Source: Clostridiales bacterium (GTDB lineage: Bacteria > Bacillota > Clostridia > Christensenellales > Aristaeellaceae). Taken from it: DNA of 64,000 bases. Position numbers and translations under genes: made by a program. The notes beneath the pieces are model-generated. The model was not told the DNA's origin and ran no database searches. It was given only the letters and a program-made list of their open reading frames with translations. The first letter of the stretch is position 1. Each line of letters opens with the position of its first letter. The DNA lies in NCBI GenBank assembly GCA_015056085.1, contig SVHA01000001.1:62001-126000 (forward strand). The letters are read 5' to 3'. Of the stretch, positions 51,653 through 61,642 are shown piece after piece.

Positions 51653-52504
51653 ATGCTTGTCAATATGAAGGAAATGCTGGCCCATGCCCGCGCCAATAAG
51701 TACGCTGTGGGTCTGTTCAACACCATGGATACCGATATGCTCGAAGGCGTTATCAATGCTGCTGAAAAGCTGCGTTCCCCCGTTATCATCGGCACTGCCG
51801 AGGTTCTGCTGCCCTACGGCGAACTGAAGCTGCTGGCTCCCTCCATCATCGCCGCTGCCAAGCGTGCCACCGTGCCCGTGGTTGTGCATTTCGACCATGG
51901 CACCACCTTTGAGCGCACCCTGGAAGCCCTGCAGCTGGGCTTCTCCTCCGTGATGTTTGACGCTTCCACCAAGCCCTATGAGCAGAACGTGGCCGAGACC
52001 CGTGAAATCGTGAAGATTGCGCATGCCATGGGCGCCACCGTGGAAGGTGAGATCGGTCATGTGGGCGTTGCCAACAATCCCGACGATGTCACCGGCGACA
52101 ACTACACCACCGTGGAAGAAGCCGCTCAGTTCCTGGCTGATACCGGCGTGGATGCTCTGGCTGTGGCTGTGGGCACCGCTCACGGCGCTTACAAGTCCAA
52201 GCCCAAACTGTCCTATGACCGCACGCGTGAGATCCGTGAATCCGTGGATGTGCCGCTGGTGCTCCATGGCGGCTCCGGCCTGTCTGATGACGAATTCCGC
52301 GGCCTGATCGAAAACGGCATCAGCAAGGTGAACATCTTCACTGACCTGTGCATCGCCGCCATGACCGCCAAGCCCGCCGGCGAAGCGGCCGACCTGAACT
52401 TCACCGACTATATGTCCCTGCGCAAGATGAAGGTGGATGCCATCCAGGCTGCGGCTGAAAAGAAGATGTCCCTGTTCGGCTGTGCCGGCAAGGCTGACAT
52501 CTAA
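51653..52504 (+). CDS. class II ketose-bisphosphate aldolase
   Basis: 283 residues. The zinc-site sequence VVVHFDHGTTFE, GEIGHVG, VGTAHGAYK, and the phosphate-binding LVLHGGSGLSDDE with GISKVNIFTDL are all present. Splits fructose- or tagatose-1,6-bisphosphate (or fructose-1-phosphate) into trioses. In line after the kinase and isomerase, it completes an isomerise-phosphorylate-cleave route. AAAGGCGG lies before the ATG. Confidence 0.93.
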   Translation: MLVNMKEMLAHARANKYAVGLFNTMDTDMLEGVINAAEKLRSPVIIGTAEVLLPYGELKLLAPSIIAAAKRATVPVVVHFDHGTTFERTLEALQLGFSSVMFDASTKPYEQNVAETREIVKIAHAMGATVEGEIGHVGVANNPDDVTGDNYTTVEEAAQFLADTGVDALAVAVGTAHGAYKSKPKLSYDRTREIRESVDVPLVLHGGSGLSDDEFRGLIENGISKVNIFTDLCIAAMTAKPAGEAADLNFTDYMSLRKMKVDAIQAAAEKKMSLFGCAGKADI

Positions 52505-52546
52505 GCGTAAATCCTGCCCGCAAGCAAACAATTCGGAGGTGCCTGC

Positions 52547-53578
52547 ATGAAGAAATTGCTTTTCCTGATACTCGCGTTGATGAGCTTGCTGCTTGCGGTA
52601 GGAATGGCCCTGGCGGCCGATGGGGGAGAGGCGACGTTCTTTAACCCCATCGCCTACACGGGTAGTGATCCCTTCCTCACTTACGATAAAGAAGACCAGT
52701 GCTACTACTATTGCTACACCACCTACAACTCCGTGCGTGTGGCGAAGGTGGATGACCCTACCGTGCTCAGGCGGAACCTGACCCGATCTAAGCAGGTGTA
52801 TATCGGCGTCATGGGCAGCGAGTTGACCAAGGAATTCTGGGCGCCGGAGCTGCTGAAAATCGACGGCACATGGTACATTTACTTCACTGCTTCCAGCGAC
52901 ATCACCAACACCCATAAGATGTTTCTGCTGCGCTGCACCGGCGATAAGCCCACAGACCAGTTTGAACTGGTGGGCGAAGTCGATACCGGCTTCTGCAACT
53001 GGAGCATCGACGGTACCATGTTCGAGTATGGCGGCGAGAGGTACTTTGTCTGGGCAAGCTACGGTCCGCTGGCAAGTGGCATTGCGCTGTACATGGCCCA
53101 CATGGACAGCCTTACCTCCATTGACACCGAGCCCATTCTTCTGTCCAGCGCCACGCAGGATTGGGAGCAAAAAGCCGCTCTGGTCAACGAAGGCCCCCAG
53201 CCGCTTTTCAAGGGGGATACGCTGCACATCGCCTTTAGCGCCAATGACGGCAATACCGATCATTACTGCCTTGGTCTGTTGACGTACCGCCCCGAGCAGG
53301 GCGACATCCTCGATCCCAACGCCTGGATTGAATCCGATGGTCCAGTGTTTTCCTCTGTGGATGGCTCCACCGGCCCCGGACACAACAGCTTCACCACTTC
53401 TCCTGACGGCACGGAAGACTATATTGTCTATCATGCTAACATTGTGTCCGGCACCGGATTTTCAGGGCGCAGCGTCCGGATGCAGAAATTTACCTGGGAC
53501 GGCGATATGCCCGTCTTCGGTGAACCTGCCCGCCCTTATGAAGCCTTGCCAATTCCATCCGGTCTGGTGGTGGACTGA
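52547..53578 (+). CDS. secreted GH43-like protein (copy A)
   Basis: 343 residues with a signal peptide (cleavage near ALA-A). GH43 signs: base candidate Asp41 in GSDPFLTYD, SIDGTMFEY for the middle Asp, and VNEGPQPLFKGDTLHIAFSA for the acid Glu; the C-terminal GPGHNSFTTSPDGTEDYIVY block is typical of exo-arabinofuranosidase-type GH43. No lipobox, so released outside or retained by charge. Forms a tandem duplicate with the next gene. CGGAGGTG precedes the ATG. Confidence 0.85.
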   Translation: MKKLLFLILALMSLLLAVGMALAADGGEATFFNPIAYTGSDPFLTYDKEDQCYYYCYTTYNSVRVAKVDDPTVLRRNLTRSKQVYIGVMGSELTKEFWAPELLKIDGTWYIYFTASSDITNTHKMFLLRCTGDKPTDQFELVGEVDTGFCNWSIDGTMFEYGGERYFVWASYGPLASGIALYMAHMDSLTSIDTEPILLSSATQDWEQKAALVNEGPQPLFKGDTLHIAFSANDGNTDHYCLGLLTYRPEQGDILDPNAWIESDGPVFSSVDGSTGPGHNSFTTSPDGTEDYIVYHANIVSGTGFSGRSVRMQKFTWDGDMPVFGEPARPYEALPIPSGLVVD

Positions 53579-53660
53579 CCCAGGCGTTCCACATTCTGCG
53601 AATTTGCTGATGTAAAACTGCAGTGAGCCTGCAGAAGCAAATGATTTCGGAGGTGTTCAG

Positions 53661-54683
53661 GTGAAATATGCTATGACGTTGATGATCCTGCTGATGAGTC
53701 TGTTGCTGCTCACAGGCGTCGCCATTGCCCAGGAGGAAGAGACCACCTTCGTCAATCCTATTGCCCCCACCGGCAATGATCCCTTCCTTGTCTATGACGA
53801 GGAAACGGAGGTCTACTACTACTGCTTCACCGTGGATAACGGAGTGCGGGTGTCCAAGGTGGATGACCCCACCGTGCTCAGGCGGAAAATCACCCGATAC
53901 AAGAACGCCTACATCGCCCGCAACAACTCGGATGTCGCCCATGAATTCTGGGCGCCGGAACTGCTCAAAATTGACGGCACCTGGTACATCTACGTCACCG
54001 CCAAGAGCGAGAGCGCTGCAACCCACAAGATGTATCTGCTGCGCTGCACCGGCGAAAAACCCACTGATCCTTTTGAAATGGTGGGCGAGGTGGACACCGG
54101 CTTCTGCACCTGGAGCATTGACGGCACCATGTTTGAGTATGCCGGCGAAAGATACTTCGTCTGGGCAGGCTTCGGCCCTCTGGCGCAGGGCATTGCGCTG
54201 TACATGGCTCACATGGACAGCCTCACCACCATTGACACCGAGCCCATCCTGCTCTCCTGCGCCACGGCGCCCTGGGAAAGCAAGGCCGGTCTGATTAATG
54301 AAGGCCCCCAGCCGCTGTTCAAGGGCGACACGCTGCACATCATCTTCAGCGCCAATGACAGCAACACCGACCACTACTGCCTGGGCCTGATCACCTATCG
54401 CCCCGAACAGGGCGACATCATGGATCCCAACGCCTGGATCAAGTGCGATGGCCCCGTTTTCTCCTCTGTGGAAGGCGCCACGGGCCCCGGCCACAACAGT
54501 TTCACCACCTCGCCCGACGGCACGGAAGACTACATCGTCTATCATGCCAACATCGAGGCGGGCACCGGCTGGAGTGGACGCAGCGTCCGGATGCAGAAGT
54601 TCACCTGGGACGGCGATATGCCTGTCTTCGGTGAACCTGCCCGCCTGGATGAACAGCTGCCCATGCCTTCCGGCCTGAAATGA
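53661..54683 (+). CDS. secreted GH43-like protein (copy B)
   Basis: 340 residues starting at a GTG after GGAGGTG. Signal peptide with cleavage near AIA-Q. Same motifs as copy A (GNDPFLVYDEE, SIDGTMFEYAGERYFVW, LINEGPQPLFKGDTLHI, GPGHNSFTTSPDGTEDY), and most of the mature sequence is alike, so the pair arose by recent tandem duplication. Differences cluster in the strand after PTVLRR and in the C-terminus. Confidence 0.85.
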   Translation: MKYAMTLMILLMSLLLLTGVAIAQEEETTFVNPIAPTGNDPFLVYDEETEVYYYCFTVDNGVRVSKVDDPTVLRRKITRYKNAYIARNNSDVAHEFWAPELLKIDGTWYIYVTAKSESAATHKMYLLRCTGEKPTDPFEMVGEVDTGFCTWSIDGTMFEYAGERYFVWAGFGPLAQGIALYMAHMDSLTTIDTEPILLSCATAPWESKAGLINEGPQPLFKGDTLHIIFSANDSNTDHYCLGLITYRPEQGDIMDPNAWIKCDGPVFSSVEGATGPGHNSFTTSPDGTEDYIVYHANIEAGTGWSGRSVRMQKFTWDGDMPVFGEPARLDEQLPMPSGLK

Positions 54684-54722
54684 TGACTGATCGATCAAAC
54701 AAAAGAAGGAAGTGACCTGCTG

Positions 54723-55595
54723 ATGACAAACCTCGTTATGGAAAACGAGTTCCTTCGGGTGGAGGTCAGCCCCCTGGGTGCCGAGATGCACAGCATCTGG
54801 TGCAAGCGCACCGGATGTGAGCAACTCTGGCAGGGCGGAGACCCAAAGGTGTGGAAGGATCACGCGCCCTGGCTCTTTCCCCTGATCGGTCAGCTGAAAG
54901 ATGACCACTACCTCTGGCAGGGCAAGACATACACGATGCCCATGCACGGCTTTGCCAGCGGCAAGGAGTTCTCCGTGGTGGAAGCGTCCCCAAAGGCCGT
55001 CACCCTGCGCCTTGAGGACACCCCCGAAACTCTGAACATGTACCCCTTCCGGTTCACGCTGGACATCACCTACACCCTGGAGGGTGAATCCCTCAAGGTG
55101 AAGGCGGATGTCACCCCCCGGGAGACCGATGAAATTTACGTTTCCCTGGGCGCTCACCCCGGCTTCTACTGCCAGGAGGGCGATGTGCTGGAACTGAATG
55201 CTCCCGCACCCCTTCAGTGCCGCCGACTGTGCCTGGACAATCACCTCCTGCAGCCCGGCACCGAGGAGTTTGCTCCCGACAAGCTGGTGCTCAAGGGCAG
55301 CCTGTTCGACAACGACGCCATGCTTCTGGAAAATCCTGACATAGACGGCGTGACGCTGACCCGACATAATGGCACAAAAGTGGAAATTTCTTTCACAAAA
55401 GTGCCGTGGCTGGGAATTTGGTCCAGAACCGGAGCAGGACTTCCGTACATTTGTGTCGAACCTTGGTATGGTGTGGATGATCCCATTGACGCTGATGGCC
55501 GCTTGGAAAAGAAACTGGGTATTGAGCGTCTCAAGAAGGGAGAACACCTGACGCTGGAGTTGGGGATCCGTTCCATTCCTGCAGTCCAGGGGTGA
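54723..55595 (+). CDS. aldose 1-epimerase-family protein (LacX-like)
   Basis: 290 residues, cytoplasmic. Galactose-mutarotase fold: VEVSPLGAEMHSIWCKRTG at the start, APWLFPLIGQLKDD, MHGFASGKEF, and the catalytic His in LGAHPGFYCQ. Would interconvert anomers of released sugars or hexose phosphates. Last of the sugar-metabolism genes before the transporter module. Confidence 0.9.
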   Translation: MTNLVMENEFLRVEVSPLGAEMHSIWCKRTGCEQLWQGGDPKVWKDHAPWLFPLIGQLKDDHYLWQGKTYTMPMHGFASGKEFSVVEASPKAVTLRLEDTPETLNMYPFRFTLDITYTLEGESLKVKADVTPRETDEIYVSLGAHPGFYCQEGDVLELNAPAPLQCRRLCLDNHLLQPGTEEFAPDKLVLKGSLFDNDAMLLENPDIDGVTLTRHNGTKVEISFTKVPWLGIWSRTGAGLPYICVEPWYGVDDPIDADGRLEKKLGIERLKKGEHLTLELGIRSIPAVQG

Positions 55596-55655
55596 CATCA
55601 TCGTTTTTTAAAACATTTTCATTGAACTCTTCAGGCAGTTTTGCCTGTTGATATA

Positions 55656-55683
55656 TGCGTCATCTGGCGTATCGGGTGACGCA
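55656..55683. other. inverted repeat before the solute-binding protein gene
   Basis: TGCGTCA (55656-55662) and TGACGCA (55677-55683) flank 14 bases. A second small stem CAGGCA/TGCCTG lies at 55632-55647. No good promoter hexamers were found in the 141-base gap, so this is an operator or RNA-element candidate only. Confidence 0.4.
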
Positions 55684-55736
55684 GACAGCCTTGATGCTGC
55701 AATCGTTCAAAATAGCAAGCAATAGGAGGAACAGTC

Positions 55737-58688
55737 ATGAGGGCCAAAGCCGGAATTGATCAAACCAGACTGCATCCCGAAAGGAAAGCAGGGGAGAACC
55801 GCTTTGCCGCCGCCCGGTCCATCAAATTCATGATGGCGCTGGTGCTGCTGCTCAGCATCGTGTTCTCTGTGGTGAGCGTGGCCAGTGCAGGTGTTCTGGA
55901 AGACCTGTATTTGAAGCGCGGACCCAAGACTTCCTACGCCATCTATGAGGCGTATGTGACCAGCAAGGTGCCCGTCTACGACGGGGAGCCCATCGTCTTC
56001 GAATTGACGGAAAACAATCAGTGCGAAGTCGGCGGGTCCATCACCTTCACGGTGGAAGTTCCCTCCAGCATGTTCGTGTACCCCGTTTTCACGTATAACA
56101 TGACGGGCGAGAACATTCTGGACAACATCTATACCATGAAGGTGGACGGCGCTTTCCCCTATGACGAGGCAAGCGCTCTGGAGCTGGACACCTACTGGGT
56201 GCAGGCTGAGGAAAAGAGTTACGACCGTTACGACAACGAAGTCATCGCTATGCCCACCAAGGACATGGGCACGATCACCTGCCGTATGCTGGGCCGTGAC
56301 GGTATGTACAGCAAGGGCCTGGGCATCTTCCTCTCCCAGGGCGCCCATGAAATCACCCTGAGCTGCCGCGAGGGTGCTTTTGTGCTGCATTCCTTTGCGC
56401 TGGAAGCTCCTGTGAAGCCCCAGCCCGCTGTGACCGGCGAGATGGAAGGCAGCTACATCATTTCTCTCCAGGGCGAGGAAATGACCAAGCGCAACAACCC
56501 CAACATTCATGCCGGCTCTGACTTCAACATTCAGCTTACGCCCTATGACGTGGAGAAGAAGGTCCTCAACTATGTGGAAGAGGGCTCTTATGACACTGCC
56601 GGTGACCTGATCACTTACACCTTCACGGTGGAGCAGGAGGGCAACTACGCCCTGGCCCTGCGGATGCGTCAGACCTCTCTGACTGACTTCCCTGTGCGCC
56701 GCACTTTCTATGTGGATGGCGTCATTCCCGGCCCCGCCTTTGAAGAAGCCGATTTTGATTACAACACCGGCTACTCCAACGTGACTGTGCTGGACGAAAA
56801 CGGCGCCCCCGCGCTGATTCACCTCACGGCCGGCGAGCATACCCTCGGCATCCAGACGGTGCTGGACGATCTGCGTCCTGCCCTGAACCTGATGGAACTC
56901 ATCACCGAGGAAATGGCTGATCTGTCTCTGGAAATCACCAAGATTACCGGCGGCAACACCGACCGATTCCGTGACTTCAACCTGAAGGAATTCGGCTTTG
57001 ACGTCGAGAAGGATCTGACCAACTGGGCCAAGCAGCTCCGTGAAGTCATGGCCTATCTGGTGGCCCGCTGCGACGGCAACGAGAACGCCGGCTCTCTGAG
57101 CACCCTGACCCTGGCTATCAACACCCTTGAACTGCTGGCTGAGGAACCCAATGACCTGCCCAAGAAGCTGGGCCAGTTCACTCAGGGCAACTCTTCTGCC
57201 TACAACTATATCGTCAACACCATCAACGCCTTCACCCTCAGCCCCATGGCCCTGGACAGCGTGCATCTCTACACCGATGAAGCCCTGCTGCCCCAGGAAA
57301 AGAGCGGTTGGGAGCAGTTCGTTGACACCATCAAGCGCTTTATTGCTTCCTTCAACACCCAGAGCTACGAAGCTGTTGAAACCCAGGGTGACGGCCGCCT
57401 GCAGGTGTGGGTGAACCGTTCCCGCCAGTACATCGAAATCATGCAGCAGATGGTCGACTCCGACTTCACCAAGAAGACGGGCATTCCGGTTGACCTCTCC
57501 ATCATGACCGATGAATCCAAACTGACCCTGTCCTATGCCTCCGGTTCTGCCCCTGACTGCGCCCTGGGCGTGTCTCACGGCAAGAACTTCGAAATGGCCA
57601 TCCGTGGCATGCTGAAGGATCTGCGTGAGTACAACGGCGAAGGCGAGTATGCTGATCTGCCCACCTTCCAGGAAATCGCCGGCCGCGTTCCCGCCGGTCT
57701 GCTGATTCCCAACGTTCTGGAAGACGGCGTCTACGCTCTGCCCGAGACCGCTGACTTCTTCGTGCTGTTCTACCGCACCGACATTATGGAATCCCTGGGC
57801 CTGGAAGTGCCCAACTCCTATGAAGATGTTCTGAATATGCTGCCCACCCTGCAGCGTTACGGCATGAACTACAACAACCATTCCGCCAACGGCCTGGGCG
57901 TGCAGAACTTCTCCACCATGATGCCCTACATCTTCCAGTGCGGTGGCGCTACCCACGAAACCGGCAACATCAAGACCATCATCGGTTCCGAAGAAGCCAT
58001 GAAGGGTCTGACCATCATGGCTGAAAGCTTCCTGATGTACGACATGGACTACATCGTGGCCAGCTTCTATCAGTCCTTCCGTGATGGCACCCTGCCCATC
58101 GGTACCGGCAACTCCGGTATGTACACCCAGCTGCTCAACGCTGCCCCTGAACTGGCTGATAAGTGGGATGTGGCCCTCTATCCCGGCATCACCGATGAAA
58201 ACGGCGACGTGCAGCGCTGGACCAGCGGCGCCGCTTCCACCTGCATCATCTTCGGCAACACCGAGATGGACAAGGAAGCCTGGCAGCTTCTGGACTGGTG
58301 GATGAGCGACGAAGTGCAGACCGAGTTCGCTTTCCGCCTGCAGTCCTCCCTGGGTAACGAATACCTGTGGCTGAGCGCCAACACCGACGCCTTCAGGGCG
58401 TCTCCCTGGCCGGCTGAGCACAAGGACATCATCGTGGAACAGCTCAACTGGATCTACGAAGTGCCTCGTGTGCCCGGCAGCTACATGGTGGAACGTGAAA
58501 TGTCCAACGCCATGATTTCCGCCTGCACCGGCGGCGAAAACCTCCGTGCAGCCCTGGACGTGGCCATCCTGCGTATTGACCGCGAAGTCGAAAAGAAGCT
58601 GGAAGAATTCGGCTACCTTGTGGACGGCGTGCTTGTCAAGGAATTCATTGTGCCCGATATTGATACTGTGAGGGGGTGGTTGGAATGA
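55737..58688 (+). CDS. very large sugar ABC transporter substrate-binding protein
   Basis: 983 residues, over twice the usual length. About 30 polar/basic residues precede one hydrophobic segment ([17 protein letters not shown]). No lipobox is present, so it is either cleaved and secreted or anchored by this helix. Residues about 55-540 hold beta-rich, CBM-like regions ([40 protein letters not shown]). From about 550 a typical solute-binding domain begins ([18 protein letters not shown]) and ends with [19 protein letters not shown]. It probably captures an oligosaccharide for the permeases at 58685 and 63820. AGGAGGAA precedes the ATG; the stop overlaps the next start (ATGA). Confidence 0.85.
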   Translation: MRAKAGIDQTRLHPERKAGENRFAAARSIKFMMALVLLLSIVFSVVSVASAGVLEDLYLKRGPKTSYAIYEAYVTSKVPVYDGEPIVFELTENNQCEVGGSITFTVEVPSSMFVYPVFTYNMTGENILDNIYTMKVDGAFPYDEASALELDTYWVQAEEKSYDRYDNEVIAMPTKDMGTITCRMLGRDGMYSKGLGIFLSQGAHEITLSCREGAFVLHSFALEAPVKPQPAVTGEMEGSYIISLQGEEMTKRNNPNIHAGSDFNIQLTPYDVEKKVLNYVEEGSYDTAGDLITYTFTVEQEGNYALALRMRQTSLTDFPVRRTFYVDGVIPGPAFEEADFDYNTGYSNVTVLDENGAPALIHLTAGEHTLGIQTVLDDLRPALNLMELITEEMADLSLEITKITGGNTDRFRDFNLKEFGFDVEKDLTNWAKQLREVMAYLVARCDGNENAGSLSTLTLAINTLELLAEEPNDLPKKLGQFTQGNSSAYNYIVNTINAFTLSPMALDSVHLYTDEALLPQEKSGWEQFVDTIKRFIASFNTQSYEAVETQGDGRLQVWVNRSRQYIEIMQQMVDSDFTKKTGIPVDLSIMTDESKLTLSYASGSAPDCALGVSHGKNFEMAIRGMLKDLREYNGEGEYADLPTFQEIAGRVPAGLLIPNVLEDGVYALPETADFFVLFYRTDIMESLGLEVPNSYEDVLNMLPTLQRYGMNYNNHSANGLGVQNFSTMMPYIFQCGGATHETGNIKTIIGSEEAMKGLTIMAESFLMYDMDYIVASFYQSFRDGTLPIGTGNSGMYTQLLNAAPELADKWDVALYPGITDENGDVQRWTSGAASTCIIFGNTEMDKEAWQLLDWWMSDEVQTEFAFRLQSSLGNEYLWLSANTDAFRASPWPAEHKDIIVEQLNWIYEVPRVPGSYMVEREMSNAMISACTGGENLRAALDVAILRIDREVEKKLEEFGYLVDGVLVKEFIVPDIDTVRGWLE

Positions 58689-59611
58689 CAAACACTAAGG
58701 CGATGAAGCGCGGCCTCGGTTTCCGCCGCAGCCTTACCAATCAGCCTGAAGGTTACCTGTTCATGGCGCCCTATGTGCTGATGTTCACGCTGTTCATCAT
58801 CATTCCTGTGGTCATCGCCATGGGCCTGTCCTTCACCAATTTCAATACCATCGAGCTGCCCGATTTCGTGGGCCTGAGCAACTACATTGGCCTTCTGACC
58901 CGTGATAGCATCTTCATGCAGTACGTCGTGCCCAACACCGTGCTGTATGCGGTGATCGTCGGTCCCGGCGGCTACCTGCTGTCCTTCCTCCTGGCATGGT
59001 GCTTGAGCCAGGTCACCAAGGGCCCCCGTACCATCCTGGCCCTGCTGATCTACAGCCCCTCCATGACCAGCGGCGTGGCCATGAACGTTGTGTGGAAGAT
59101 CATCTTCTCCGGCGACGAGCGTGGTTACATCAACGCCTTGCTATTGAACGCGGGCGTCATCTCCGAACCAATCGCCTTCCTGACGTCGGCTGAATACCTG
59201 ATGCCCGTCATGATTCTGGTGGCCCTGTGGTCCTCCATGGGCATCGGCTTCCTGGCCATGCTGGCAGGCGTGATGAACATCGACCAGAGCATGTACGACG
59301 CTGCCGCCATCGACGGCGTGCGTAACCGCTTCCAGGAAGTGTTCTACATCACCATCCCCCTGATGAAGCCCCAGATGCTCTTCGGCCTGGTCATGGCCGT
59401 GGTGAACACCTTCCAGGGCGGCGGCATCGGCGTGGCGCTTTCCGGCTCCAACCCGACGCCTAACTACGCAGGTCAGTTGATCGTCAACATGATCGACGAC
59501 TACGGCTTCATCCGCTACGAGATGGGCTACGCTTCTGCGGCGTCTGTGGCGCTGCTGCTGCTGATTTACTTCCTGACCAAGTACTTTGGCCGGCTGTTCC
59601 GTGATGATTAA
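58685..59611 (+). CDS. sugar ABC transporter permease (MalF-type)
   Basis: 308 residues with six membrane segments, starting [20 protein letters not shown]. The EAA loop that contacts the ATPase is [23 protein letters not shown]1-family importer subunit. Coupled by ATGA to the binding-protein gene. No ATPase gene lies nearby; a shared MsmK-type ATPase elsewhere is the usual arrangement in Bacillota. Confidence 0.93.
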   Translation: MTNTKAMKRGLGFRRSLTNQPEGYLFMAPYVLMFTLFIIIPVVIAMGLSFTNFNTIELPDFVGLSNYIGLLTRDSIFMQYVVPNTVLYAVIVGPGGYLLSFLLAWCLSQVTKGPRTILALLIYSPSMTSGVAMNVVWKIIFSGDERGYINALLLNAGVISEPIAFLTSAEYLMPVMILVALWSSMGIGFLAMLAGVMNIDQSMYDAAAIDGVRNRFQEVFYITIPLMKPQMLFGLVMAVVNTFQGGGIGVALSGSNPTPNYAGQLIVNMIDDYGFIRYEMGYASAASVALLLLIYFLTKYFGRLFRDD

Positions 59612-59625
59612 GGGGGGACGAGAGC

Positions 59626-61641
59626 GTGAATAAAATCAAAGCAACACTGGCTCTTCTGCTGTGTGTGATGCTGATGCTCCCGTGCTTTGCACAGGCACTG
59701 GAAGCCCCTTATCACACCATGACGGAAGACTATCAGGGTCGCCTGGTCTATTCCCAGACCGGCTATCTGCCTGACCTTGCCTTCTTCGAGTTTGACGGCG
59801 AGGAACTCAAGCGTCCCTCCGACCTGTTCGTGGATGAAGATGACAACCTCTTCATCTCCGACACTGGCAATACCCGTATCGTCTACTGCACGCCGGAAGG
59901 CGAACTGCTGGGCGTTTACGGTGAGGACGACCTGAAGTCCCCTGGCGGTATCTTTGCCCGCAACGGCAAGCTCTATGTCACCGACATCAAGCTGGAAAAG
60001 GTGCTGGTGTACGATGTGGCCACCGGTGAACTGGTGGACGAACTCGTGCATCCCAAGACGCCCCTGTACGGCCTGAGCAACGTCTTCCGCCCCCTGAACG
60101 TGGCAGTTGACGACGCCGGCGGTATGTACGTCATCAGCAAGGGCAACAACAACGGTATCGCTCAGTTCGATGCCCAGGGCGACTTCCTTGGCTACTTCGG
60201 CGCCAACGAAACCACCCTGTCCTTCACTGAAAAGATGCAGCGCATTTTCCTGAGCGAGGAACAGAAAAAGCAGTTGCTGGCCAACATTCCTTCCACCCCC
60301 ACCAACGTGGATATGGACTCCCGCGGCCGCATCTACACCGTGACCGCCGGTATCCAGGGTGTGAAGCGCTTCTCCATCTCCGGCAACAACAACATGGGCG
60401 GCGTGTCTCAGGGCTTTGACGGCGCCAAGGACGTTTGCGTCGGCGAGTATGAGACGATCTTCGTCATCAACCAGCAGGGCTACATCATGGAATACACCCG
60501 TGATGGTCGTATGCTGTTCTACTTCGGCGGCGAAGACGCTGACCGTACCCACGCCGGCCTGTTCGTTTCCGCTGTGGCTATCGACGTGGACAGCCAGGGC
60601 CGCCTGTACGTGCTGGATCAGGACAAGGCCACCGTGCAGCGCTTTGAAATCACTGAATACGCCAAGCTGGTTCATCAGGCACTGGATCTGTACCAGCAAG
60701 GCTTCTACGACAAGAGCCGCGAGCCCTGGGAAGAAGTGCTGCGCTCCAACAGCCTGTTCGACTACGCTCACATGGGCCTGGGCCGTGCATACGCCAAGCT
60801 GGGTATGTACGAAGAGGCCATGAACGCCTCCCGTAAGGGCGGCGACAAGGACGGCTACAGCGATTCCTACTGGGAAGTGCGTAACGAGTGGGTCAGCGAC
60901 AACATCGTGACCGTCATCATCGTTGTGATCGCTTTCGTCATCCTCAAGAAGCTCTGGCAGATGGCCAAGCGCAAGACCAAGTGGGCCAAGGCCATCGTCA
61001 ATGGCTGGCAGAAGTTCTGCGATATCAAGTTCGTCAGCGATATGCGGTACATGATGATGTTCCCCAAGAATCCCGCTGACTGCTTCGATAACGTGCGCCG
61101 CCGCAAGAAGGGCACCGTGGTCACTGCCACGCTGTTCTACCTGATCTTCTTCCTGATTTACATGATCACCAAGTACTCCAGCGGCTTCCTGTTCAAGACG
61201 GTCCGCGACGGCGAGTATGAAGTGATGATGGACCTGACGCTGGTCTTCGGCGGCATTGCGCTGTTCCTAATCGCCTGCAACCTGATCTGTAATATCCGTG
61301 ACGGCGAAGGTACCTTCAAGCAGATGTATGTCGGTTTGTCCTACGCCTTCATGCCCTACATCGTCCTCAAGCCCATCAGCTACCTGCTGACCTTCGTGCT
61401 GACCAACAACGAAGCCTTCCTGGTGTCCATGATCGACCTGGTGGGCATTGCTGGCTGCGTGGTCCTCATCTTCATGATGGTCAAAACGATTCAGGATTTC
61501 ACCTTCGGGCAAACAACGGTCAACCTGCTTCTCACCCTGTTCACCATGCTGATGATTGCCATTGCAATGGTGGTCTGTGCTGCCATGATCACTCAGCTGG
61601 CTGACTTCGTGGTAGCGGTCTGGAAGGAGGCGCGTTACTGA
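59626..61641 (+). CDS. NHL-propeller / TPR / Yip1-domain membrane protein
   Basis: 671 residues starting at a GTG after AAGGGGGGA. Order: signal peptide (cleavage near AQA-L); an NHL-type beta-propeller, about 60-335, with repeats such as RPSDLFVDEDDNLFISDTGN and VAIDVDSQGRLYVLDQDKA; a TPR-like section, about 345-400 (LYQQGFYDKSREPWEEVLRS, AKLGMYEEAMNAS); a membrane helix at 426-445; a basic linker; and a Yip1-like domain with four or five helices from about 495 to the end. The propeller and TPR should lie outside the membrane. Fits a glycan-binding or scaffold role beside the importer; no function is established. Confidence 0.85.
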   Translation: MNKIKATLALLLCVMLMLPCFAQALEAPYHTMTEDYQGRLVYSQTGYLPDLAFFEFDGEELKRPSDLFVDEDDNLFISDTGNTRIVYCTPEGELLGVYGEDDLKSPGGIFARNGKLYVTDIKLEKVLVYDVATGELVDELVHPKTPLYGLSNVFRPLNVAVDDAGGMYVISKGNNNGIAQFDAQGDFLGYFGANETTLSFTEKMQRIFLSEEQKKQLLANIPSTPTNVDMDSRGRIYTVTAGIQGVKRFSISGNNNMGGVSQGFDGAKDVCVGEYETIFVINQQGYIMEYTRDGRMLFYFGGEDADRTHAGLFVSAVAIDVDSQGRLYVLDQDKATVQRFEITEYAKLVHQALDLYQQGFYDKSREPWEEVLRSNSLFDYAHMGLGRAYAKLGMYEEAMNASRKGGDKDGYSDSYWEVRNEWVSDNIVTVIIVVIAFVILKKLWQMAKRKTKWAKAIVNGWQKFCDIKFVSDMRYMMMFPKNPADCFDNVRRRKKGTVVTATLFYLIFFLIYMITKYSSGFLFKTVRDGEYEVMMDLTLVFGGIALFLIACNLICNIRDGEGTFKQMYVGLSYAFMPYIVLKPISYLLTFVLTNNEAFLVSMIDLVGIAGCVVLIFMMVKTIQDFTFGQTTVNLLLTLFTMLMIAIAMVVCAAMITQLADFVVAVWKEARY

Positions 61642-61642
61642 T

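Noticed and set aside
55707-58691. 994-codon antisense frame across the large binding-protein gene
   Set aside because: Same cause; the sense strand has signal-type helix, ribosome site and solute-binding motifs.
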